A DNA stretch of 64,000 bases from Auanema rhodensis. Taxonomy: Eukaryota > Nematoda > Chromadorea > Rhabditida > Rhabditidae. A program made the position numbers and the translations under genes. Below, one piece after another: positions 25,601 to 38,074 of this stretch. The notes beneath the pieces are model-generated. The model was not told the origin of the DNA. It searched no databases and worked only from the letters and a program-made list of their open reading frames with translations. Location: positions 3,906,001-3,970,000 of the forward strand of contig OZ059898.1 in NCBI GenBank assembly GCA_964057225.1, given 5' to 3'. Position 1 is the first letter of the stretch. Every line of letters begins with the position of its first letter.

Positions 25601-26329
25601 GGATCCGAAATATAGGCCTAAATATCATTAATCAATGTAAACTGCCTTGAAATTCTTCTGTAAAAAACCTGCATAACAATACTCATGACAGCCCAACATA
25701 AATAAGGGCCATTACTAAAATCTTTGTAGAGTTTCATAGCTATTTGCTGTTGATTTTTGTAATCTCTAAAATTATATTAAATTCATGATTACTGTTTTCT
25801 AGAAACTGATAGGTTAGCTCACTTCACTCGAACATATGACATAAACAATTGGGTCAAATTATGTTCCGTGGGATTGAAATCAACAGCTCTCTCATACAGT
25901 CTACATATTCTACCAGGTAATGCTGCTTCCTGAAAAAAAAAAGCTAAGCACTTAGTGTTTTAAGTAAACCTTGTAACAATGAACAAATGCTTGCAATGTA
26001 AGGTCATCATGTGATGGACCTTTTACATCATATGTATCTAGAATAGCAAAGCCTTCAGTTAGACGTTCACTTCGTATAAGAGCAAGAGCTTTTAGAACCT
26101 GTTGAAAGTTGTTTCATTAACATGAAATAAAGATTTAAATAACATACTTTGGCGCAAACAAGGTTAGGATGCTTCTTAAGGATTTTTTCGGCTTCTTGAA
26201 TAGCCTTCTTGTTGTTATCCAAATCCAAAGCATCTATTTAATAAAGCTATGATGCAAAACCTATCTTTAAAAAATACCATAAATAGGCTTCAGGCGTCGT
26301 TCCAATACACCTTGCTCAGCCTTCGACAT
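22636..26329 (-). CDS. NAA25, auxiliary subunit of NatB N-terminal acetyltransferase
   Basis: NatB acetylates proteins starting Met-Asp, Met-Glu, Met-Asn or Met-Gln. NAA25 is the TPR-like scaffold that holds catalytic NAA20 on the ribosome. The minus-strand gene begins [20 protein letters not shown] and continues [19 protein letters not shown] and [17 protein letters not shown], the conserved N-terminal TPRs. Next comes [14 protein letters not shown]. It ends [18 protein letters not shown]...LVIL and TAA (22636-22638). More than twenty short exons with introns of about 35-60 bases interrupt it. The product is roughly 900 residues, usual for the family. A CTTTTTAG acceptor sits about 30 bases before the ATG. 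It is divergent from FAM172A, with about 430 bases between the start codons, so a shared promoter is likely. NAA20 is not in the window. Individual intron positions were checked only at the two ends. Confidence 0.88.
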
Positions 26330-26761
26330 TTTAAATATTTACCCGAGTAGCATAAAACCTAAAAAGTAAGAAGAGGGGAAGACAAGATAGCCTTATCGTT
26401 TTCTGAAAGGAAACAAAATATTTAGAAACCTAGCATAACAAATCAAAAATTATAACGTAGAAAAATAATTTATTATATTAAGAACAATTTTTTTAAAGCT
26501 AGAATGAGAAGGAAGCTTAGATAAACTATGAAATCTCATTCAAAAACAACAATAATACGCAATAGTTTTGTGTAAAATTAAAGAAATAACGGATAAACGA
26601 GCATTTACACAGGGACGAACAATCAACGTTTTTACAATATATTTTTAAATTTCATCATCGGTTTTAATATAGTCAAGGTAGTTTTGACAAATTTCAAAGG
26701 AATATACAATTTAATATCTACTAAGTAAAGTACATTGTATTTTTCAGTCATTAAAATTGCA
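26330..26761. promoter_or_regulatory. Divergent intergenic region between NAA25 and FAM172A
   Basis: An AT-rich spacer of about 430 bases between two start codons facing away from each other. Acceptor-like TTTTTAG (minus strand, close to the NAA25 ATG) and TTTTTCAG (plus strand, 14 bases before the FAM172A ATG) flank it. It probably holds both promoters. I see no clear TATA box. Confidence 0.4.
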
Positions 26762-28371
26762 ATGAAAGGAGATACCGTACAGCCAAAGTATACTTTGATT
26801 GATCTTGGATACCATTTTAACAAAGCTGGTGAGCTAAGATCTATTGAGGTAATTTCGGAAATATTAGTTGACTCTTATTTAATGTAAAATCCCTAAGAAC
26901 GACGCACCATTTCAATTTGTAACCCAAGAAGGCTATGAACTTCTGGGTGATGCTATGACTCATGAAGTATATGATCTCTTGGAAAAATTAGGGCTTCAAC
27001 GAGTGCCTGTAAGTTGTTTTTTCTAATTATTATTTTCATTCAATTTTAATTAGTTAAAAAAGCCTGGTGATGCTGGTAATGACAATGAATTCAGTTTTGT
27101 CTTTTGCTCTCCACATTTTGATTCAAAATCAACCTTGCTTGTGTTATTACATGGGTCTGGAGCAGTCAGGGCTGGACAATGGGGTCGAAGGTTTAAAGAA
27201 TATATATTATATTAGCTAATAATACAGAATACATTTTTAGATTAATAATTAATGAGAATTTGGATCGAGGTTCACAAATACCGTATATAGAAAGAGCTAT
27301 GGCCAATGATTGGGGAGTACTAGTTATGAACACAAATAATAATATGAATGTAATAGAAGATCACGAAGTTCCTTTGAGGGTTAATAATATAAATATATTT
27401 TGAATAATGTGAAATATTTTAGTACAGTAAGGATAGCACTATGCATGCGATTAATTGCTGGTATCGATTTGTGAAATATGCTAGAGCTAGTCGTATATTT
27501 GTAGTTGCCCACAGTAGAGGAGGGCAAGATATATCTCGCATTGTTCGTTTATTCCAGAAGGCTTTATTATTATTTTCTGATTTTTAGGTGGATGAATTTC
27601 CTAATGATAATAGAATCGAAGTGGTTTGCTTAACAGATGCTACTTTTCATTTTAGTAATAATAGAGCTTCTCATCCCATCACTATTAATTGGGCAGCTCA
27701 ACCGTTATGCTCAATGGCAAGACCAATTTTGGGGGATCCTAAAAATCTTTCCGATAGAGTTCATCAAATATGGGCAGGTAATAAATTGTAACTATTGTTG
27801 TGTTCTATAAGTTTGGCATAATTTCAGGAACAGATGAGCATGATCGTTCCTCTTATATGGCACATGAAAGCATTTTTCATGTTTTGGAACATTTTAACCA
27901 TAGAAATGATATAGATTGTTTGCTTATAGAAGTCAGTTTATAATGATATCTTTTAAGTAATATAATTTTAAGGCTTGGGATATTGTTGTTACTGCATTCA
28001 ATGAACAAGATGGAAAGAATGGTGAAGAATCTTGTAGCGCTGCTGATCAGTCAACTTCTTTTGTCGCAGGTATTCATCTTTTTTTGTGAACGGTTAAGTT
28101 ATTCTGTCTATGCTCAGAGTATTCTAGTAAATGTTCTGGTGACTACGTTGTTCAAGAGGGTATTGTAACTGATTTCAACGTGTCCGGAGACATAATTTAT
28201 GATGAAACGTCTTGTCTTGATCCGAAAACTGTCGTAGAAACTGTTAACGATTCCAGCAGTTTGAAGAGAAAATCAGAAATCGAAAAAGTCGAAGAAGATT
28301 GCTCTCAAGTTACGCATCCAGAAGATAGCCCAGTTGCTAAAAAGTTAATGGTTAACGAGAACAGTGAGTAA
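26762..28371 (+). CDS. FAM172A / Arb2-domain protein
   Basis: Arb2-domain proteins have an alpha/beta-hydrolase-like fold. Fission yeast Arb2 partners Argonaute, and vertebrate FAM172A (ARB2A) is a nuclear factor tied to AGO2 and alternative splicing. The product (about 400 residues) begins MKGDTVQPKYTLIDLGYHFN and runs through FQFVTQEGYELLGDAM, the conserved LLVLLHGSGAVRAGQWGRR and LIINENLDRGSQIPYIERA, then FVVAHSRGGQDI, where a serine sits in the nucleophile-elbow position. VVCLTDATFHF and the block GTDEHDRSSYMAHESIF follow. The C-terminus is acidic with a short basic cluster (SLKRKSEIEKVEEDC) that could be a nuclear signal. Eight or so exons have introns of 40-60 bases. A TTTTTCAG acceptor is 14 bases before the ATG. 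The family assignment is firm. Catalytic activity is unknown for this family. Confidence 0.88.
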
Positions 28372-28929
28372 GGCTAGCTTGAAAGAATATTTTCTTATTA
28401 TGTAAAAATTGTTCTGATTTACCTCTTGCACGCTTTGAAATTCTTATTCTTGAATGAAAAACACAACTTTTTACTACTATCATGCTTTGACGATCTCCTG
28501 TAACTATTTTTTGTTCGAATTCTTGAAAAATTCTTTGTTATTCTCAAAGTAGAATAAAATTAACGGAAATAAAGATTTATTCTATTACATAAATTTGAGT
28601 AGGAAATAAGATTGAACTAAAAATATATCTCCATATGATAATTACTAGAATTGCATTATAACAAGTTTAGAGATTTCATGTGAAATGTATAAACTTTTCG
28701 ATGATTCCAGCTATATCTGAACCCGTTATCATGAAGCTCAGTTTTCATATAAAGCTTATGTTTATACTAGATTAAGTAAATACATATTCATCAAGAAAAT
28801 AACAAATACATGAACGATACATTAATAGTTTGAAATTTCACGAGATCATTTAAATAAACGTCTGGATTTATGGAAAGTGGCAGCTTAAGTAAAACTGGGC
28901 TTCCAAAACACCCGCATGTGGTGGGGAGG

Positions 28930-28989
<60 letters not shown>

Positions 28990-29278
28990 GCATCATATAT
29001 CACAAACATTCCTATGAAAATGCATGTATGTTGATGTAAAAAATTAAAATTATTTTTGAAAAATCATTGTTAACCATTCAAATTTAAAGTCTAGTCTGAT
29101 ATCGTACCCGTTTAATGACAATGTTTTCAAAAATGATGTTCGTATGTTTTTGTTTCTCATAGAAATGACAAAGATAGGAATTTCAACCCGTTTGATTTTA
29201 TTATTACTGTGGTATTGCTTGCTTGACCTGAGGTGAGAAATTGAGAATTATATGTTATGAGAATGCTGTGCAATTTGT
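28372..29278. other. Intergenic stretch with a long (TA)n tract
   Basis: This lies between the convergent 3' ends of the FAM172A-type and RING genes. It includes about 27 TA units (about 28932-28986), preceded by a GC-richer word (GTGGTGGGGAGG). No gene seen. Confidence 0.6.
28932..28986. repeat. (TA)n microsatellite
   Basis: The longest perfect TA repeat in the window, about 27 units. Confidence 0.9.
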
Positions 29279-31161
29279 TTAAGCTGTTTCCGTGTTAGAT
29301 ATTGACACACTACTATCAACAGGTGCTAACTGAGTAGGGCGTTCAGGCTTTCGAACGGTCACAACACGAGGACAACTTGGTGTGCGAGCTCGAACCTAAA
29401 AATATAAATACGCCGTTAATTAAAAATGGCATTTAAAATATTAAGATATTCGTTTTGCACTGTTAATAGTTTTCTGAATATGCTCACCTGAACGATATTT
29501 ACAATTTGCCCTTGACTAGATGTTCGTGCAGTCTGAGGACGAACAACGGTTGTGGCTGAACTATTCTTGTTGTTAAGCCCTAATGAAGCTACTTCAACGT
29601 AACTAGCAGAGGCTGCTCTTTCACCTATAAAGGTTAGTTTGTCACAATATAGCCTCTTATGAAACATACACTTTGAAGAAGAGCTAGATGAGTTATAAGT
29701 AGATTGAGAAACTACAGAAGAGTTTACCGAAGTACTTGGTAAAACAACCAGGGAAGTTATCTCTTCTTCTGGAGAATGAGATGATGCTTTTGAGTGTACC
29801 GTAATAGGCACAATAGCAAATGATTTAGCACTGGTAGAGCTCATAACTAGTTGTGGTGATGGTGCGGGGCTATAGTGATAACTGTCATGTTCTCGAGCTG
29901 GCTGAAACGGTGGAAAGCCGTTCTCTGAGATGGAAGAACTTGGAGGTTCCGGAGATTCAGCATCATGAACTTCTCGTTCAATTTCTACACGAGTTGAGTC
30001 ATTATTTGAATTAACCTAAAAATATTCATTGTTAATATACGAAGTGTAAAGTACGTATATATGAAATTCAAATCTATATTTACCTGATACCCAAAATATT
30101 TTAAAATGTCTGCTTTACACATAGGACACGTACGATGTTCTAGTAGCCAAGGATCTATGCAAGATTTATGATATACATGCCTGAAATTTTTACATCAAAA
30201 TGTTTTATACAAACCATACATAACAATCGAAACAATATTTACCTGCATGGTAAGGTACGTACTACATCAGATGTTTGATATGGATCAATGCAAACTGCAC
30301 AATCCGTGTCAAGTTCAATGTCTCCATTTTTTAATGCTCTTGTTGGAATACGCGCCAAAGCTTTACGGGCTGCGTTGAAAAGCCTGCATACGAATATAGA
30401 TAGCTTTATGTGAAGTGGGTGACACGTACCGGCGCTGAAGCCTATCTTTAGCATGAGCATAACGAAACCTTTGAACATAATAGAACACAAGCCAAGCCAA
30501 AGATATGACCATTAAGATGATAAAGCTTATAGAGACAAAAAGAACAGAGGTTTTGGAAAAACTTTTAAGTGCATCAGTTGATGATTGCTCCACATCTCCT
30601 GCCACCTTAAATATAGAAAAATACATTACGATATAATTACTTTCAAATTTACTTCTATTAAGCTGCAATTATCTTTCAAATCAATCGGTTCGTTATCATA
30701 TTTAAACCAAAATGTTTTGATCTCATTAATTGGACTTGGGGATAAAATCAAATGGATATCAGCTATGCGACTTAAACGTTCTTTGGAACATTTTTTCTCG
30801 CAATCAATACATAGGAAGTAACTAGCAACTTCCGGCTCATCTGAAAAAGTATAAGGCAAATAAACATATTGTTAAACGAATGCTATTTGAATATAATCTC
30901 TAATATAGTTTATTGGTTCAAAGTATTATTTTATGAGAAGAAATCAAAAAATAAATTGCTCGGAAAATGAAGAAAAAAAACAGGTTATAATATAAATATT
31001 TAAACTTGATATAATTTACCATAGTATATTATAAAATGTATGCATATCTATTCATTTAAAATTATTTTGATTTCCATGAAATGATAAGTACAATTGATCA
31101 AAACATTCTATTTTGTAATTTGTATATCAGTGTTTAAAGTTCTTGCATACAGTCAAAAAAT

Positions 31162-31199
<38 letters not shown>

Positions 31200-32119
31200 C
31201 ATAAGTATATATTATAATAAATTATCATATTATTTTGATTCTAAAGACTTGTACTCTCTTCTATGTTATTAATATAAAAACCTTTAAAGAAGTTTAGTTA
31301 AAAATAATTGAATAAGATTGCTTTAATTTTCATTATTCAGAGAAGTTTCTGCAATTTTTTATGTTGCAACATGATATTGAAAAAACAGGAAACATTTTTT
31401 TTGATGAATAAATTTCAAATTTACAAATTTAATTTAGTTAATGAAATATCTTTTATCAAACAAAAATATAATACTTTAAATCAAATTATTTTTTAGTATA
31501 TATCATTTATATTGATTTGAGTTTTGTGATCTAATTTTTACTTTCTTACTTAATAACTTACAACTATGATAGGAAAATAAATTTTATTTTGCCTTAACAA
31601 TTTAATTTTTGAGTTTCGAAAGTTGGCAATTCGATATATACAGCGTCATTCATCAAATTAAATTCAGAAAATTTAATTGAACCAAAGTTTAAACGTATAG
31701 TACTCATTGCTGTGATACCGTTCACTTTTTTTCACAAAAAAAATTAGGAGTGATTATTTTACTAAGTTCAGTAATGAAAGCGAAAAAATGAAATTTATCC
31801 AAAAAGATTGAATGGAATTTTTAGAGTTGTAGTTGTTCGGTTGAGGTCGTGCTAAGTTACGAAATGCTAAGAAAAGGAGAAGGAAGTCTCAAAAAGGATA
31901 GTGTATGACCCAAAAATCAAGATATTTTAAGTTTTAATAGCATATAAACTATTAAAAACAACTTTTTATACATTTCTGTGCAAATAAATTAAAATATTTA
32001 CCTGGATCACAGATATCTCCTGGCCATGGTTGATAATGCTTAGCTGCTGCTTTACCTGTATCAACTACACGTACTCCTTCACCATTAAGTACAACAGGAC
32101 CACATTTCATTTTGAGTAA
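29279..32119 (-). CDS. Goliath/RNF130-type transmembrane RING-H2 E3 ubiquitin ligase
   Basis: Membrane-anchored E3 ligase of the Goliath/GRAIL group, which acts on endosomes and membrane cargo. The membrane segment and flank match the family closely ([20 protein letters not shown], then [16 protein letters not shown]). The spacer ARIPTRAL and a RING-H2 follow: CAVC...[23 protein letters not shown], with all eight metal ligands in C3H2C3 order. The tail is Ser-rich and ends [11 protein letters not shown] before TAA (29279-29281). The ectodomain (exons 32119-32002 and 30840-about 30650) reads [20 protein letters not shown] and [21 protein letters not shown] cannot see a clear PA domain in it. 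An ATG at 32110 lies 9 bases after an acceptor, but it gives no signal peptide, so a further 5' exon is probable. The intron after the first exon is about 1.16 kb, unusually long here. Confidence 0.85.
31163..31192. repeat. (TA)n microsatellite inside the long RING-gene intron
   Basis: About 15 TA units in the 1.16-kb intron. Confidence 0.85.
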
Positions 32120-32602
32120 CTGAAAATGCGAATTTGCTTTGTTTTGATAATCGATATAATATTTTATGATATTTCAGCAAACGAGTTAATAAAATACTAA
32201 ATTGATCTCAATACTCTTTGAATTTTATTTTATTTAATCAGGTCGTTCCAAAACATGCAATGAACCAACTCGAGTAAAAATTTACTATGAATTTATGATG
32301 ATCATTTCGTTTATTTCCAAATTACATACAGAAATATTTTGCTTTGAAACGTGATTTTCATGAATCATGTAACAATCTTTCTAGATTTATGTGTTTATAT
32401 TTCATTTTTTTCTATTATAAGGATGCCACATAACCAGATCTTCTTTGGTATTTTTAGTTCACGGACTTCTATATTAAGCAACCAATATAATATAAATAAA
32501 AATATATGTTATTGATGTCGGAACAAAAAATTTCGGAAAAAAAAGAGATTTTTTTGGCCAAGAAACGTATGTATATTGGGTTTATCCGATTTTACAGGCT
32601 GA

Positions 32603-32630
32603 GATTTAGCTATGGTTTCTTAGCTAAATC
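32603..32630. repeat. Perfect 10-bp inverted repeat
   Basis: GATTTAGCTA (32603-32612) and its reverse complement TAGCTAAATC (32621-32630) flank an 8-base loop. It lies upstream of the RING gene's first seen exon. It could be a stem-loop in a 5' leader or intron, or simply a palindromic binding site. Confidence 0.6.
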
Positions 32631-33099
32631 GTCTTAAGTTATAATGGATTTTTGTTCCTAAAAGTAGATCCATATCAGTGATAAGCTACTTTCAATAAAA
32701 TTGGAAAAAAATATAAGTCTAATTCGGTTTTGAGATATAACGTTTGAGACACAATACATTTAGGCTGAAATCTGTATTATATGATTTTCAGAAATTAGTT
32801 TAAATGAATTAATAAAATTAGAATAAATATGACTGTTAAGACATGGGAAACTTATAAATACAACATATGCTTTAAACATACCGCAGTAGATGCTTGAATA
32901 TAAACGAATATAAAATAAATAAATAAGCATAGCATGCTTAATAGAAGAATCTGAACTTATGGTCCTGATTAGGCTGAAATGATGAACTGTTTAAAACGTG
33001 TAAGTATACATAAGCAGAATAAACGAACTCAAACGAAAAATATATAAAATAAAAGTAAGTGACTAGGGAAAAATGAATTACATGATAGGATGAGCAGGA

Positions 33100-33420
33100 A
33101 AGAAGAAAATGTCTACTTCTCGTTTAACTGCTGCTCGTCGAAGGCCACACACAGCTGACGAGCTGTTGGAGATCGTCTCGCTTCGGGAAAAGGCTTTAGC
33201 ACAGACACAGAGGAAAGGGGTGTAGCATTCAGAGGGAGGGAACGCGTCCCTGTGTTTTCCTCTCTATTCTCTATTCATCTCATTCTCTCTAGTCTGCATT
33301 GAGCTCACACGAAACGCGACTTGACGGCAGGGCTTAAAGATCGATTGGCTGCCGGCTTCCACGACAACGACAACGGTTGGATGTGCCTTGAGGCAGTATA
33401 TCTATGTATGTCATGCTCCC
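33100..33420 (-). promoter_or_regulatory. GC-rich island, probable promoter or 5' exon region of the RING gene
   Basis: A sharp rise in G and C within AT-rich flanks about 1 kb upstream of the first recognised exon of the RING gene. Several frames are open on both strands simply because stops are rare here, including a 38-codon plus-strand frame from ATG 33109. It shares the word AAAGATCGAT (33336-33345) with the island before the KMT2 gene. Promoter identity is inferred from position and composition. Confidence 0.4.
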
Positions 33421-35345
33421 TCCTCAATAGGCAATCTCTCTCTTCAACATATGCAATAGAAGCCTAATCTCATTTTCTTTAGCTCTGCTTCTCTGTTATC
33501 CTCAGAATGCATCTATATATTAAGCAAAATATTTTTTTGTTTTTTTTTTTTTCAAAATTTAAATTTCAAAATATAAAAAGAAATTCATTACAGAGCAAGT
33601 TATACCAGTGTTAAGTTTTTATTCCTGAACAAATATATATTTCAGTTTCATGTAAAACTGAAAACCAATGGCAGAAATTGGTAAGATAGCCATATAAATT
33701 AAAAATCCTAATAGATATTGATTTAACATAGCAGAAAAGTTTCAGTTGGAACCTTTTTCAATTTATATTCAATCTCAGACCAACAATTTCTTCAGAAGAA
33801 AATAATGGAATAAGAACATTTTTTAATTTATTCATAGTTAGAATGATGATTTATTACAATTATTAGATTTTAACAGAAAATTTAATTTCAAAATAACCAA
33901 AAAATATTATATACATATTAAAACAAAAATAATTCTTCGTATCTTTAATATAATATCAATATGATAATATGCAATAAAATTCACCGGAATGTAGGATAAT
34001 TATCCTCAAAATATGTATGTGAGGAGACTTAGTTTCAAAAAGAAAAAAAATTTACTCGACAAATATGGCAAAAAGTAATTTCAGGTTTTTTCAAATATTA
34101 AACTTTTGAATTAAATAAATACACATTATTATGTTGATTATATTAAACCCTCCTTTATACAAATCTTCATGAATGTATATGATAAAAAAATAAGGATAGA
34201 ATCAATGCAAAATAAATTAAAAGAACAATGCTTCAAGAAACAATATTAAAATATTTTAAATGCAATCTAATAAGTTGAAATAGAAAGTGTAACATAAAAA
34301 GCTTAGATTGCACGTTTTGAAAATTCATTTTTTTAAATTTTTAAATGAAGAAGACAACAGATATTTTAAAAAATAGAATAAAAAAAGAAAGAGAGTACAA
34401 GAAATTTTTTCCAAGGAAAAAATATTCATATGTTGAAAACTTTTAAAGTAGAAAACTCGAAAGAGTAACCAAAAAAGCAAGATAGAAATTGAAAGAGAGG
34501 GAAAAGAAAAAGGTTATAATATGGAATTAAAGAACCAAAATATATAAATATTATACATTCAAATTGTTTAAAGCTTCCTGCTATAGCGAGAAAAACGAAA
34601 TAATAAGTAAGCTTGAAGCAAAAGAAAAACGTGAAAGATGTTATTACGTCAAACATAATCATCTATAAAATGAAGCATTAATTATGTATAAAGAAAAAGT
34701 TGAAATATACATATAATACATATAAATGTATTTGAAAAGATAGGAAGTCTAAATATTGTATATGTTAATTACTGTTATCTGTAGTTATGTTATATATTAA
34801 TTAGTTAAGAAGGTCCAGGAAAAAGTATGAAAGTGTTCGTATTAGATTACACAGACAGTTTTCAATTTTAGAAATGATATTATTATATATTGATTATAGG
34901 AATTAATAATTATAATATGAGATGTTACAACAATTTACAAAAACAAACGGATTTAAAAAGAAGAAAATCTACAATTCATCTTAATTCATTCAATTATAAG
35001 ATTTACATAGTATGAATTGAATGATAATTTCGCTAAAAAATAAAATATTCATCTCCATAATTTGTGGTTGCTGTACTTAATTTGATATTTGAAGAAATAA
35101 GTCCAAATCCTTTCACTATACACCATCCATTACTGACGATCATATTAACAAAACGTTCGAACTTCACACATTAGGAAAAAAGCAATTCGGCAATCAGAAC
35201 AGATTATATTAACAAGAAACCCAATTCGATCGAGCGTGCAATATATGGCTAAACAGCAGATTAAAAATGTAAGCATTTGCGTGATTTCATTGATATTATA
35301 CTGTGGCTGAACTTCAAATAGTTGAAACATGAATCGAACATCATT

Positions 35346-35386
<41 letters not shown>

Positions 35387-36923
35387 CTATAGCAAAAGTC
35401 TAAAACACTGTTAAACAATGAAATATTTATATTTAATACAAACCCAGTCATGTTAAATAGGGAATAGATAATACTACATTAGAATCGTTTTGTCTATATT
35501 TAGTACTTTTCATAGGCAATATTATTACCAGGATTGTGGAATTCAACGTAGCATTGTAAAAACATTCAGAGAAGTAGAAGTGATAGTTTCATAGAAAATA
35601 AGAATAAGGTGAAACCTTAAGCAAAGAATGGTGGATGGCTGCCATTTGGTTGTGTTAAGAAATGGTAAACATCCGACTAAGAGTGCTAGTTGTATTACGA
35701 TGACGACGTCGTTAGTCCCGCGATGTGTACACCCATACACAGAATTACCTTCAATTACATAGTGTAAACAGAGCTAGAAAGTTATAGGAAAGAGATTGTT
35801 GTCGAATTAGAAGGCGAAAACTGGGTACATGAACCGATGTTTAGCTGGCTGACTAGTTATCCAGACTGCTACCAACGATTGTGTTGGTTGTTTCCGAATA
35901 TACCAATGTTGTTTTATTTTTTTTCAAAATCATGTGTTGCAGGAAAAAACTAAGGCATTACACTGCCGATTAGCTTATAAGAACATCATATGATCCTAGT
36001 TAGTTACAACATTATATCAAATTGCTATGGCAACGTATTTAGTTCCTTAATTGCGATATATTATTTGTTTTATGAAAGCATGATAATATAAAAGAACACC
36101 TTTAGAACATTAGAAAAAAGTACTTGGATTATACCCAGTTTAGATATTGTTTTAACATAAAATAAAAGAAAATTTCAAACACAGATACAAACTAAATTTA
36201 TAAAACAGAACAAGGCAATTTTTGAATCTGACGATATTTTTAACATTTCGAAAACCGATGAAGAAAACACAATATCCAGAGCCTCCTTTAGAACTGAACA
36301 TGACTGATGTAAATGACGATGATTGGTTCAAAATGGACATCAGATGACCTACTCCTAAAGTAGGATTCGGAGGGCTAGTCCGATGAATTAAATAGCACGG
36401 ACTCTATCTCACGCATATCCTCAATTTACGTTTCATCCAATAGACAACAATAATTGACATGTGCCAATTATGCACCTCATCCATTCCATCATCCAGGAAT
36501 GGTAGAAAGTAAAGAAGACTGCAAAGCACTACATAATTATATATTATTTTCTAATGTATAATATATCTCAATGATATAAAATAAAAAATGCATATTCTTT
36601 TTTGAATTCAAGTCTTGTAAGGAGTAACTATAACATGATTGTAGAATAAAAATTCGATATAATAAAAAGTAAAAATAACAATAATGCACCAATGCGAACA
36701 ATCATACAAGAGAGGGAAGTTCAGAAGTATCCAACTGAGATGGAAACCGCATACAACTACAAGAGGCAAGAATAGGAGTCAAATTATAGAAAGATTTAGC
36801 GATACTCAAGGACAGTGTTCGCGATTTTATAGCTACAAGTGTACACTACTATTCAACATACAAAAAATGAATTTAATTAAAAATATTTTATTTTTCTCTT
36901 TCATAACAAAATCGTATAGCATT
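33421..36923. other. AT-rich desert with small GC-richer islands
   Basis: Mostly non-coding. It contains a (TA)n tract (about 35356-35382), a CG-containing palindrome ACGACGTCGT (35703-35712) and two GC-richer islands (about 35690-35900 and 36200-36440) with open frames on both strands. No family is recognisable in either island. Confidence 0.45.
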
Positions 36924-37850
36924 TTACTGATCATACTTTTTAAACTCCATGCAATCAGGTGGTCTAACATCAACTTTTTTCTGCTTAATTTCATCCCAGT
37001 TGGTGGATAAAACAGTTCCGTTCGACTCTCTATAAAAAATCTCGAATATAAATCAGAGAAGTTATAATAAAACTGTACGAGAAGCTCTTGATCATAGCTT
37101 TTTTGACATCATCAGAAGCATCTTCATAGATTTTGCGGAACATGCGATTAACAGCAGCATCACCTTCAAGATCCTCATTATCTTCTTCGTCTTGAGCTTC
37201 CTGCAATTTGTTGTTGTTCAACTAACGAGAACATCCATACCTTTTCAACAGCATCCCAGTTTTTAGTAGCAAACACTACCGTAGACGAAGGGGTTGGATC
37301 AGCTTGAAGCAACGTTGGCCAACGGCCAGCAGAAGATTTCTTCATTTGTATTTCAATCTAAAGAAAACATTGTAACACTGGTCAGAAAACGGAGAATATC
37401 CACAGCAGTCAGAGATATCGCAGACTTTCTAGTCATCGTGCACAGTCACGTTATATTATAACAATGAAATGTACACTAACACTCGGCCTTTTGAGATCAT
37501 CACCCTGCTGCGGAATCGAACTCGGGCAGCTAATCTCTCACTTGAGATTATACCACTTAACCACAACCTTCGATGAAACATCCGTAATTATAAAACCTAC
37601 CTTTGATGGAGAACAAGATACAGAAAAACCATCTTTCACAACTGGCCCATGAAGTCGGCCCGAGAAAACAACTGAATCATCCACTTTAACAACTAAGACT
37701 TCATTATTGTAAGAAACGACACATGAATCAGCACTAGCTCCTTTTTTCAAAATGGTTATAGTTACACTATCATCAGTTTGGAAAAAATCGAACCTAAAAT
37801 ACAACATAACGATGAATTCGGTGTTGTTATCACCTTGGACGACCACTCAT
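36924..37850 (-). CDS. SGT1, Hsp90 co-chaperone (CS and SGS domains)
   Basis: SGT1 links Hsp90 and SKP1 and is needed for kinetochore assembly and SCF ligase function. The start is MSGRP (ATG 37848-37850). The CS domain follows: [36 protein letters not shown] and a linker [16 protein letters not shown]. The SGS domain is [20 protein letters not shown] with the conserved end [18 protein letters not shown] and [12 protein letters not shown], then TAA (36924-36926). The product is about 200 residues. It lacks the TPR domain of the human protein; I recall the nematode protein also lacking it. A 245-base intron (about 37357-37601), long for the gene, contains a tRNA-like element. It lies 225 bases downstream of the alpha-2 proteasome gene on the same strand, so the two may be co-transcribed. 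Confidence 0.9.
37493..37578 (-). tRNA. Degenerate tRNA-like element in an SGT1 intron
   Basis: On the minus strand an A-box-like TGGTTAAGTGGTATAAT is followed by a strong hairpin TAATCTC/GAGATTA with the loop AAGTGA, then a B-box-like GAGTTCGATTCC. Ends TCATC and GATGA can pair. The normal T-stem is not formed; instead GCTGC pairs with GCAGC around the B box, and the anticodon loop is one base short. This suggests a tRNA pseudogene, a tRNA-derived SINE fragment or a chance pol III box pair. No anticodon can be assigned. Confidence 0.35.
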
Positions 37851-38074
37851 TTTTCAATTGCCGATAGAAGCAACTCTAGGAAACCAAGATTATTCTGCTA
37901 TACAAAACTTTCGAAAGTATTACATAACGAAAGACATAATAAAAAGCAACAAGATTTTCGAATAAATTATTCATTAAATACATAACATTACGTATTGTTT
38001 CGCACAACAAAAAATTATTGTACCAAACACCATAAAATAAATCAAACCGGTAATAAGAATTCAATAACTCAAGT

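Noticed and set aside
36353-36403. Possible ribozyme or structured RNA near 36.36 kb
   Set aside because: Two short stems form, but no hammerhead core (CUGAUGA plus GAAA) or other known core is present.
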